Origin: Ruminococcus sp. UBA7477
Lineage (GTDB): Bacteria; Bacillota; Clostridia; Oscillospirales; Ruminococcaceae
Length of the DNA stretch: 5,232 nucleotides
Reading direction: 5' to 3'
Assembly (NCBI GenBank): GCA_002479715.1
Contig: DLOT01000069.1
Span: 24,707 to 29,938, forward strand
In this document: positions 1-5,094 of the stretch, in pieces
How the letters are laid out: every line of letters begins with the position of its first letter
How positions within the stretch are numbered: position 1 is the stretch's first letter
Position numbers and translations under genes: made by a program
Notes under the pieces: generated by a model
Database searches by the model: none
Seen by the model: the letters and a program-made list of their open reading frames with translations, nothing else
Told to the model about the DNA's origin: nothing

Positions 1-636
1 GGCGGCACAGGCTCGAGCAAGTCAACGCTCGTTCAGCTTATCCCGCGGCTGTATGACGTCACCTCGGGCTGCGTTAAGGTCGGCGGGGTCGATGTAAGAA
101 AATACGATATAGAGGCATTGAGAAACAGCGTTGCGATGGTTCTTCAGAAAAATCTGCTTTTCTCGGGAACTATTAAAGACAACCTGCGCTGGGGCAACGA
201 AAACGCCACCGACGAGGAAATCAAACGGGCTTGCGTTCTTTCGCAGGCCGATGAGTTCGTGATGTCTTTCCCGGACGGCTACGACACCTTTATTGAGCAG
301 GGCGGAACCAATGTTTCGGGAGGACAGAAGCAGAGATTGTGTATAGCCAGAGCGCTTTTGAAAAGGCCTAAGATACTCATTCTGGACGACTCGACCAGTG
401 CGGTCGATACAAAGACCGACGCACTGATCCGCGCGGGCTTCAGGGAGTATATCCCCGAAACGACAAAGATAATCATTGCCCAGCGCGTTGCCTCGGTCGA
501 GGACGCCGATATAATTCTTGTTATGGAAAACGGCGTTATCGCCGATATGGGCAGCCACGAGCAGCTGCTGAAAAACAGTGAGATATACCGCGAGGTATAT
601 GAGCAGCAGACAAACGGAGGTGAGAAAGATGCCTAG
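1..636 (+). CDS. ABC exporter subunit, ATP-binding C-terminal part (5' truncated by window edge)
   Basis: This is the 211-residue C-terminal nucleotide-binding domain of a membrane ABC exporter half. The frame is open from base 1, so the start codon and the membrane domain lie upstream of the window. Visible motifs, numbered from the first codon, are Walker A GGTGSSKST (1-9, Ser where the last Gly is usual), Q-loop Q49, signature VSGGQ (105-109) and Walker B ILILDD (125-130). Asp130 sits where the catalytic Glu is expected. Gln161 (IIIAQR) replaces the switch His. In heterodimeric type IV exporters such as TM287/288 and BmrCD, these substitutions mark the subunit that supplies Walker A/B to the degenerate ATP site. 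Its intact signature should serve the working site of the partner encoded directly downstream, whose gene overlaps this one by 8 nt. Such exporters move drugs, lipids or peptides across the cytoplasmic membrane; the substrate cannot be read from the sequence. Confidence 0.95.
   Translation, partial: GGTGSSKSTLVQLIPRLYDVTSGCVKVGGVDVRKYDIEALRNSVAMVLQKNLLFSGTIKDNLRWGNENATDEEIKRACVLSQADEFVMSFPDGYDTFIEQGGTNVSGGQKQRLCIARALLKRPKILILDDSTSAVDTKTDALIRAGFREYIPETTKIIIAQRVASVEDADIILVMENGVIADMGSHEQLLKNSEIYREVYEQQTNGGEKDA
616..620 (+). promoter_or_regulatory. Ribosome binding site that fixes the start of the second ABC gene
   Basis: GGAGG lies 8 nt before the ATG at 629, inside the last codons of the upstream ABC gene. 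It is a near-perfect anti-16S match at ideal spacing. An in-frame ATG at 578 has no such site and would add 17 residues that do not look like a family N-terminus. The overlap suggests translational coupling of the two transporter halves. Confidence 0.85.
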
Positions 637-2551
637 ACCGCGTATGAAAGGCGGCCCGATGCCTAAGGGAAACGTTATGAAAACTCTCGGGCGGGTCATT
701 AAGATGCTGTTCAGGTTCTATCCCGTTCTTGTTCCCGTAACAATATTCTGCATTATTTTCTCGGCGGCGGCATCTTCCGTTCCCGCGATATTCATGCAAA
801 AGGTTCTGGCGGATATCGAAACATGGTGTGACAGCGGCGACTGGGCTTCGGCAAAGGAGCAGATCGTTCCTAAGGTGCTGGTACTCATTGTCCTGTATGT
901 TCTTTCGATCGCGGCAATAACAGCATGGTCGCAGATCATGGCTTATATGACTCAGGGCTTTCTGAGCAAGATGCGCTGCGCTATGTTTAACGGAATGCAG
1001 GATCTGCCGATTAAGTATTTCGATACTCACAGGCACGGCGACATCATGAGCCACTATACCAATGACATCGACACGCTTCGTCAGCTGGTATCCCAGTCTT
1101 TGCCGTCGCTTTTGCAGGCGGGCTGTATAGTAATGTGTGTGTTCTTCATAATGCTTTACTACAGCGTCTGGATGACCCTTGTCGTTATGGGCGGCGTTGT
1201 TATGATAATGCTTGTTTCGGGCAAGATCGGCGGAGGCTCGGCCAAGTACTTTATCAGACAGCAGCAGTCGGTCGGCAAGACCGAGGGATATATCCAGGAA
1301 ACAATGAACGGTCAGAAGGTCGTTAAGGTATTCTGCCATGAGGATAAATGTCAGGGCGAATTTGACGCGCTCAACGAGCAGCTCTATCAGGACGGCTTCA
1401 AGGCTAATGCTTTTGCAAACTGCCTCGGCCCTATCATTATGAATATCGGAAATATTCTATATGTTGTTATCGCTACGGTCGGCGGTATGTTCCTGCTTTC
1501 CGGAGCAGACAACCTGTCCATTTCCGGGCTGGCGTTCAGCATTGACATAATAATTCCGTTCCTGTCGATGACTAAGCAGTTTACGGGAAATATCAACCAG
1601 GTAACTCAGCAGATCAACTCGATCGCGATGGCGGCAGCGGGTGCCTACAGAATTTTCGGTCTTATGGATGAGCAGCCCGAAACCGATGACGGATACGTTA
1701 CGCTGGTCAATGCTGAGATCGCGCCCGACGGAACCATTACCGAAACAGACAAGCGTACACATCACTGGGCATGGAAGCACCCCCACACCGCTGACGGCAC
1801 GGTTTCGTACCGGCTGCTTGAAGGCAGGGTCACGCTTGACGGCGTTGATTTCGCATACGAGGAGGGCAAGGAGGTATTGCACGACGTTTCGGTATTTGCC
1901 GATCCCGGTCAGAAGGTCGCGTTTGTCGGAGCAACGGGCGCGGGCAAGACTACCATAACAAATCTTATCAACAGGTTCTATGACATAGCCGACGGAAAAA
2001 TACGTTACGACGGCATAAATATCAACAAGATACGCAAGTCTGATCTGAGACGCTCGCTCGGTATCGTTTTACAGGAAACAAACCTGTTTACAGGCAGCGT
2101 TATGGAAAATATCCGCTACGGAAGGCTTGACGCTACCGATGATGAATGCCGTGAGGCGGCGCGTCTTGCCGGTGCGGACGACTTTATCACCCGCCTGCCT
2201 GAGGGCTATGACACAGAGCTGTCGAATAACGGATCTAACCTTTCGCAGGGTCAGCGCCAGCTTATTGCCATAGCGCGAGCCGCAGTTGCTGATCCGCCTG
2301 TTATGATCCTCGATGAGGCGACCTCCTCGATCGACACGCGTACCGAGGCGATCGTTCAGCGGGGAATGGACGCTCTGATGAACGGAAGAACGGTTTTCGT
2401 TATAGCGCACAGACTTTCAACAGTCAAAAACTCAGACGTTATTATGGTTCTGGATCACGGAAGGATCATAGAGCGCGGTTCTCACGACAAGCTTATCGAG
2501 CAGAAGGGAACATACTATCAGCTCTATACCGGAGCGTTTGAGCTTGACTAG
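629..2551 (+). CDS. Heterodimeric ABC exporter subunit, permease plus ATPase (catalytic-site half)
   Basis: A complete 640-residue half-transporter. The N-terminus is basic and Pro-rich (MPRPRMKGG). A type 1 ABC membrane domain follows, with hydrophobic segments near residues 33-57, 82-108, 160-196, 266-292 and 298-315. A linker of about 55 residues (348-400), with a Trp/His-rich stretch around 378-386, precedes the ATPase domain. ATPase motifs are Walker A GATGAGKTT (434-442), Q-loop Q482, signature LSQGQ (538-542), Walker B VMILDE with Glu563, D-loop SSID (566-569) and switch His594. Glu and His are intact, so this chain should carry the hydrolytic site, completed by the VSGGQ of the upstream subunit. 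Its own altered LSQGQ faces the degenerate site. The stop is followed by the GC-rich spacer, with no further gene obviously in the operon. It most resembles clostridial multidrug-type (LmrCD/BmrCD/TM288-like) exporters; the substrate is unknown. Confidence 0.96.
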   Translation: MPRPRMKGGPMPKGNVMKTLGRVIKMLFRFYPVLVPVTIFCIIFSAAASSVPAIFMQKVLADIETWCDSGDWASAKEQIVPKVLVLIVLYVLSIAAITAWSQIMAYMTQGFLSKMRCAMFNGMQDLPIKYFDTHRHGDIMSHYTNDIDTLRQLVSQSLPSLLQAGCIVMCVFFIMLYYSVWMTLVVMGGVVMIMLVSGKIGGGSAKYFIRQQQSVGKTEGYIQETMNGQKVVKVFCHEDKCQGEFDALNEQLYQDGFKANAFANCLGPIIMNIGNILYVVIATVGGMFLLSGADNLSISGLAFSIDIIIPFLSMTKQFTGNINQVTQQINSIAMAAAGAYRIFGLMDEQPETDDGYVTLVNAEIAPDGTITETDKRTHHWAWKHPHTADGTVSYRLLEGRVTLDGVDFAYEEGKEVLHDVSVFADPGQKVAFVGATGAGKTTITNLINRFYDIADGKIRYDGININKIRKSDLRRSLGIVLQETNLFTGSVMENIRYGRLDATDDECREAARLAGADDFITRLPEGYDTELSNNGSNLSQGQRQLIAIARAAVADPPVMILDEATSSIDTRTEAIVQRGMDALMNGRTVFVIAHRLSTVKNSDVIMVLDHGRIIERGSHDKLIEQKGTYYQLYTGAFELD

Positions 2552-2586
2552 GCAGCGTACCGCTGCACCTGTAGCCGCCTAATTCC

Positions 2587-2610
2587 AGCATAGGCTAGCG
2601 ATATGCTTTT
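2587..2610 (+). terminator. Weak candidate intrinsic terminator after the ABC operon
   Basis: AGCATA (2587-2592) can pair with TATGCT (2602-2607) across a 9-nt loop, and TTT follows to give a run of four T. The stem is only 6 bp and not GC-rich, so termination would be weak at best. It is the only stem-plus-T arrangement close behind the ABC stop codon. Confidence 0.25.
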
Positions 2611-2709
2611 AAGTGACGGCGTGTCGGACGGAATACAAAACAAACCAAATTCTTGCGACGACGCGGTGCCCCTTTCTTTGTGGGCGTTTCCTTCAGGTAG
2701 TGTCACGCC

Positions 2710-2727
2710 GCTAAATTGGAATTTAGC
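2710..2727. repeat. 18-nt perfect palindrome at the composition boundary
   Basis: GCTAAATT-GG-AATTTAGC is an inverted repeat with 8-bp arms and a 2-nt centre, 43 nt before the ATG at 2770. A diverged version, GTTAAATTTCAATTTATC, occurs at 3438-3455. With some flank (2702-2727 against 3430-3455) I count 20 of 26 identical positions. It could be an operator, a remnant of a module boundary or a chance palindrome in AT-rich DNA. Confidence 0.5.
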
Positions 2728-2769
2728 ACATTTATTGTACTTACTGTCGGGAAAGAAGGTCATCAATTT

Positions 2770-3411
2770 ATGCCTGTACCAAACTACTTGAAGAAAATCG
2801 CATATTTTGAACAAAGCGAAAAGGAGTTTACATCTTTTGATTTAAAATGCAAATGCGGTAGCACTCTTTTTGATATATATGAAAATTATCTTACTAAAGA
2901 AGAAAAAGAATTATGCAAACCATATTATGAGGCATTGGATCATTCCATTACAGGCGGTTACTCGTCTTTCTGCACAAAAGACAAAGAGGGAAAAATTCAT
3001 CATTGGATCAATTTAACTCATGATATAAACGGCCCGAAAGAAGAAGTAATTATTCCACCCGCACCGATGTGTGCGCATATACACTCATTTAAAGTAAAAT
3101 GCTCAGAATGTGGAAACGAGTATATTATTTATGACAGCAGATATCATGGTTACAATGGTAAATTTTGCGGCGAATTCAATGATGAGGAAAGAGATTACAT
3201 ACCACATTACAAAAAGAGAAAACGTCGTGATAATATGCCTATTCAAGTACACATTAGAGTAGAGCATGATCCGAGCATAGAGAATTTCAAGGAAAATACT
3301 GATATTGTTTGCAGCTATGAAGATTACACAGAGGCATTCACATGGTTAGCCATTTACACAATTGATAGTCAAGGTAAAAAACGCAAGATAGTTGATTTAG
3401 AAACAGATTAA
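2770..3411 (+). CDS. Uncharacterised protein with CxC and CxxC motifs (putative zinc-ribbon-like)
   Basis: A 213-residue soluble protein with no signal peptide or membrane segment. I do not recognise a named family. The ATG at 2770 is preceded by AGAAGG (2754-2759) at 10 nt; an in-frame TTG at 2716 lies inside the 18-nt palindrome and lacks a ribosome site. It has KCKCGS (Cys27, Cys29) near the N-terminus and KCSECGNEYIIYD (Cys111, Cys114) in the middle. Each pair is followed by Gly and an aromatic/hydrophobic strand, as in split zinc-ribbon knuckles, so four-Cys metal binding is a reasonable inference. Other features are HHW (77-79), PPAP (96-99), a basic run KKRKRR (148-153) and an acidic C-terminal quarter. 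Codon use is AT-rich, unlike the ABC genes. It is the first gene of the AT-rich segment, and no promoter is evident directly in front of it. Confidence 0.8.
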   Translation: MPVPNYLKKIAYFEQSEKEFTSFDLKCKCGSTLFDIYENYLTKEEKELCKPYYEALDHSITGGYSSFCTKDKEGKIHHWINLTHDINGPKEEVIIPPAPMCAHIHSFKVKCSECGNEYIIYDSRYHGYNGKFCGEFNDEERDYIPHYKKRKRRDNMPIQVHIRVEHDPSIENFKENTDIVCSYEDYTEAFTWLAIYTIDSQGKKRKIVDLETD

Positions 3412-3440
3412 CATGATAAATTCTGATTTGTCTCACCGTT

Positions 3441-3549
3441 AAATTTCAATTTATCGACCACTATATTACGCTGAACAAAATGGACAGACTATCTGATAAA
3501 AAGCTTGTGCGGCGAGCATATGTTGGGGTTGTGCTTGGGTGATTTTGTT
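3441..3549 (+). repeat. Intergenic module copy A, upstream part
   Basis: This block aligns with 4165-4274: I count 93 identical positions over 110 columns with one single-base gap, and the last 19 positions (3531-3549) are identical. It starts 29 nt after the stop of the Cys-motif gene and lies wholly in non-coding DNA. It contains a diverged form of the hairpin seen in copy B: outer arms CTGAAC (3471-3476) and GTTGGG (3522-3527), inner arms around 3482-3490 and 3502-3510. The module continues at 3620 after an 80-nt segment that copy B lacks. Confidence 0.85.
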
Positions 3550-3580
3550 AGACGATAGTTTTAATTTTTAAGTTTATAAT

Positions 3581-3620
3581 AACAGGTGCTTTTCTGTTAA
3601 GTGAAGTGCCTGTTTTTCTT
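3581..3620 (+). terminator. Intrinsic terminator inside the 80-nt segment unique to copy A
   Basis: AACAGGTGCTT (3581-3591) pairs with AAGTGCCTGTT (3604-3614) along 11 positions, two of them G-U, across a 12-nt loop. The run TTTTTCTT follows. It lies about 170 nt behind the Cys-motif gene and immediately before the promoter of the next gene. It should therefore insulate that promoter from upstream transcription. The equivalent site before the hydrolase gene has no such terminator. Confidence 0.8.
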
Positions 3621-3647
3621 GATTTTGTTTTGGTGATATGATATAAT
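3619..3647 (+). promoter_or_regulatory. Sigma-A-type promoter with extended -10 for the PNPOx-family gene
   Basis: TTGATT (3619-3624), a 17-nt spacer and TATAAT (3642-3647), with TG at 3639-3640 giving an extended -10 (TGATATAAT). Transcription should start near 3654, leaving a leader of about 44 nt before the ATG at 3698. The same promoter recurs at 4264-4292. Confidence 0.85.
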
Positions 3648-3684
3648 CTTTGTGAGAAAGGCGACAGACCAATCGGGATTTGTG
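3620..3684 (+). repeat. Intergenic module copy A, promoter and leader part
   Basis: This aligns without gaps to 4265-4329. The first 37 positions are identical and I count 57 of 65 in all. It covers the promoter from within the -35 and most of the 5' leader, up to the ribosome site, including the shared leader word AAGGCGAC. Similarity stops at the ribosome site, and the proteins encoded downstream are unrelated. Confidence 0.85.
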
Positions 3685-3697
3685 GAAAGGAACTGCT

Positions 3698-4153
3698 ATG
3701 GAAAAAACAGCGAGTCAAATTCAAAAAGAAAGAACAAGAGAATTAGAGAGCAAAGCAAATGCACTGATAAAAAAGTGTGATGTTGCAACGCTTACTTCTA
3801 TAAATGAGAAAGGCTATCCTCGTACTTGTGTGCTGTCTATTGCTAAAGCGGACGGGTTTTCGGATATATATTTTGTTACTTCAAAGCGTTCAAATATTAG
3901 TGGGAAGGCTACTCATTTTGAAGCAAATTCTAAGGCAAGTGTTTGTTATTTCATCGGCGGCGACAGTGTAACGCTTATTGGCAATGTGGAATTTGTTGAA
4001 GATAAAGACATTCAAAAAGTTGTTTGGAATGAAACGGACAGAAGATTTTTCAAAAAAGGAATCGATGACCCTAAATTTAGATTGATTAAGTTTCATACAA
4101 TTGAAGCTACTTTTTGGATTGAAGGTAAATTTAGAACTTGTAAGTATAAATAG
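3698..4153 (+). CDS. Pyridoxamine 5'-phosphate oxidase-family protein (split-barrel flavin-binding fold)
   Basis: A 151-residue cytosolic protein resembling the short general-stress-26/PNPOx-like members of the split beta-barrel superfamily. These usually bind FMN, F420 or heme-type cofactors and mostly have unknown substrates. Family-like features are an N-terminal helix (residues 1-27); strand pattern VATLTSINEKGYPRT (29-43), where Pro41-Arg42 matches the usual G-x-P-x-x-R region; IYFVTSKRSNISGK (57-70); a strand around 80-86; GNVEFVED (95-102); and the C-terminal half typical of the family's W-rich end (Trp140). The start at ATG 3698 is supported by AAAGGA (3686-3691) at 6 nt; an in-frame TTG at 3680 is less likely. 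It has its own promoter at 3619-3647, and no terminator is visible before the next module. True vitamin B6 oxidase activity is not implied, because this short type lacks many PdxH features. Confidence 0.88.
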   Translation: MEKTASQIQKERTRELESKANALIKKCDVATLTSINEKGYPRTCVLSIAKADGFSDIYFVTSKRSNISGKATHFEANSKASVCYFIGGDSVTLIGNVEFVEDKDIQKVVWNETDRRFFKKGIDDPKFRLIKFHTIEATFWIEGKFRTCKYK

Positions 4154-4193
4154 ACTATAATATAAAATCTCAGTTTATCAATCACTATATTAT

Positions 4194-4253
4194 TCTAAAC
4201 AAAATGCACAGGCTATCTGATTCAAAGCCTGTGAGGCGAAAATAATGTTGAGG
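4194..4253. other. Two-part imperfect hairpin in module copy B
   Basis: The inner stem CACAGGCT (4207-4214) / AGCCTGTG (4226-4233) is a perfect 8 bp with an 11-nt loop. An outer stem CTAAAC (4195-4200) / GTTGAG (4247-4252) pairs at five of six positions. The spacers between the stems are unequal (6 and 13 nt). No T-run follows on the + strand, so it is not a + strand terminator. In copy A the outer stem is kept through a T-A to T-G change, while the inner stem has lost pairs. The outer arms loosely resemble the RYYYAAC/GTTRRRY arms of integron attC sites, but the match is imperfect. Confidence 0.5.
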
Positions 4254-4263
4254 TTGTGCTTGG

Positions 4264-4292
4264 GTGATTTTGTTTTGGTGATATGATATAAT
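4264..4292 (+). promoter_or_regulatory. Promoter for the alpha/beta hydrolase gene (second copy)
   Basis: TATAAT (4287-4292) with TG at 4284-4285 (extended -10) and a 17-nt spacer from GTGATT (4264-4269). The -35 has G where the first copy has T, because the sequence left of the 10-nt junction word differs. The extended -10 may make up for the weaker -35. The start is expected near 4299, giving a leader of about 42 nt. Confidence 0.8.
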
Positions 4293-4340
4293 CTTTGTGA
4301 GCAAGGCGACGGACAAGTTGAGATCTGCGAGGAGATATAA

Positions 4341-5027
4341 ATGAGTATTAATTTATATTATCGGGAAAAAGGAAATAAGGAGCCTTTCATCCTTTTACAC
4401 GGGAACGGACAAGACAACTCATATTTCACACATCAAATAGATTATTTCAGCAACAGATACAGAGTAATTGCTTTAGACACGCGAGGTCACGGTAAATCAC
4501 CAAGAGGTACTAAATCTTTTACGATTGAGCAGTTTTCCTATGACTTATACGACTTTATGACAAGTCGTAAAATTTCAAATGCGGTTATTCTGGGCTTTTC
4601 TGACGGGGCAAATATAGCAATGAAATTTGCGATAAATTATCCTGACAAGGTAAAGGCATTGATATTGAATGGGGGAAATCTGAATCCGAAAGGGGTAAAA
4701 AGAACGACACAAATTCCTATCGAATTAGGATACAAAATAGCAAGACGATTTGCTTTAAAATCGTCTTGTGCAAAAAAGAGTGCCGAAATGCTTGGGTTGA
4801 TGGTGAATGAACCGAATATTGAACGCACCGAACTATCAAAAATAACTGTTCCCACGCTCGTGATCTGTGGAAGGAATGATATAATTAAGGAATCCCATAC
4901 AAAAGAAATTGCAGAAAATATACCTAATGCAAAATTATCCATTATTAAAGGAAATCATTTTATTGCAAATGAGAGATACCTTGCATTCAACAAAGAGGTT
5001 GAAAGTTTTTTGCAAACAATACAATAG
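4341..5027 (+). CDS. Alpha/beta hydrolase
   Basis: A 228-residue cytosolic alpha/beta-hydrolase-fold enzyme. In order it shows the oxyanion-hole motif HGNG (20-23), the strand-turn VIALDTRGHGKS (42-53), the nucleophile elbow GFSDG with Ser87, the acid Asp180 in ICGRND, and the catalytic His206 in GNHF. The triad Ser87-Asp180-His206 is complete. The cap region between residues 110 and 165 is short, as in small esterases and C-C bond hydrolases of this fold. The substrate cannot be told from the sequence; an esterase, lactonase or BioH-like role are all possible. ATG 4341 is preceded by AGGAG (4330-4334) at 6 nt. The gene has the duplicated promoter at 4264-4292 and may also receive read-through from the PNPOx-family gene. 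Codon use is AT-rich, like its two neighbours. Confidence 0.95.
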   Translation: MSINLYYREKGNKEPFILLHGNGQDNSYFTHQIDYFSNRYRVIALDTRGHGKSPRGTKSFTIEQFSYDLYDFMTSRKISNAVILGFSDGANIAMKFAINYPDKVKALILNGGNLNPKGVKRTTQIPIELGYKIARRFALKSSCAKKSAEMLGLMVNEPNIERTELSKITVPTLVICGRNDIIKESHTKEIAENIPNAKLSIIKGNHFIANERYLAFNKEVESFLQTIQ

Positions 5028-5055
5028 ATTCTGTTTGATGTCGGTAATCGAATAT

Positions 5056-5094
5056 AAAAAAGCCCCGAAGCAGTTGTCAATCACTTCGGGGCTT
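5056..5094. terminator. Strong bidirectional hairpin terminator
   Basis: AAGCCCCGAAG (5060-5070) pairs perfectly with CTTCGGGGCTT (5084-5094), giving an 11-bp GC-rich stem with a 13-nt loop. It starts 32 nt after the hydrolase stop. On the - strand the stem runs into six T (5061 down to 5056), a good intrinsic terminator. On the + strand the tail TAACTTCTTT is a poorer T-run. It can end the hydrolase transcript and also a convergent transcript coming from the right. Confidence 0.88.

Larger units (their letters stand above)
2552..2769. other. GC-rich spacer between ABC operon and AT-rich genes; no convincing gene
   Basis: The first 160 bases keep the GC-rich character of the ABC genes, and AT-richness starts near 2711. 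It holds several short inverted repeats: GCAGCG/CGCTGC around TAC (2552-2566), directly after the ABC stop; AGCATA/TATGCT (2587-2607); CGGCGTG (2617-2623) against CACGCCG (2704-2710); and an 18-nt palindrome (2710-2727). An open - strand frame of 88 codons (2548-2814) covers it. That frame has no ribosome site I can find, runs across the composition break and has no recognisable motif, so I do not call it a gene. I see no good promoter for the downstream gene. Confidence 0.5.
4165..4329 (+). repeat. Intergenic module copy B (complete, without the 80-nt terminator segment)
   Basis: An uninterrupted equivalent of copy A, with 4165-4274 matching 3441-3549 and 4265-4329 matching 3620-3684. The two halves meet at TGATTTTGTT (4265-4274), the 10-nt word that flanks the extra segment in copy A (3540-3549 and 3620-3629). 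It begins 11 nt behind the PNPOx-family stop and runs into the ribosome site of the hydrolase gene. Confidence 0.88.

Noticed and set aside
578..628. Earlier in-frame ATG for the second ABC gene
   Set aside because: It has no ribosome site and lies deep in the upstream gene, while ATG 629 has GGAGG at 8 nt and gives a family-like N-terminus.
536..1339. Long open frame of 267 codons on the - strand
   Set aside because: It is antisense to the clearly coding ABC genes, is rich in His, Arg and Cys, and has no recognisable domain, so it is a shadow of their codon bias.
2552..2566. GCAGCG/CGCTGC hairpin as the terminator of the ABC operon
   Set aside because: The loop is only 3 nt and no T-run follows.
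2716..2769. TTG start adding 18 residues to the Cys-motif protein
   Set aside because: It lies inside the 18-nt palindrome with no ribosome site; ATG 2770 has AGAAGG upstream.
2548..2814. Open frame of 88 codons on the - strand
   Set aside because: It crosses the composition boundary, overlaps the start of a better-supported + strand gene and has no motif or ribosome site.
3575..3580. TATAAT resembling a -10 element
   Set aside because: There is no acceptable -35 at 16 to 18 nt, and an intrinsic terminator begins at the next base.
3441..4329. CRISPR-like repeats
   Set aside because: There are only two copies, each over 100 nt and separated by a whole gene, so they do not form a repeat-spacer array.
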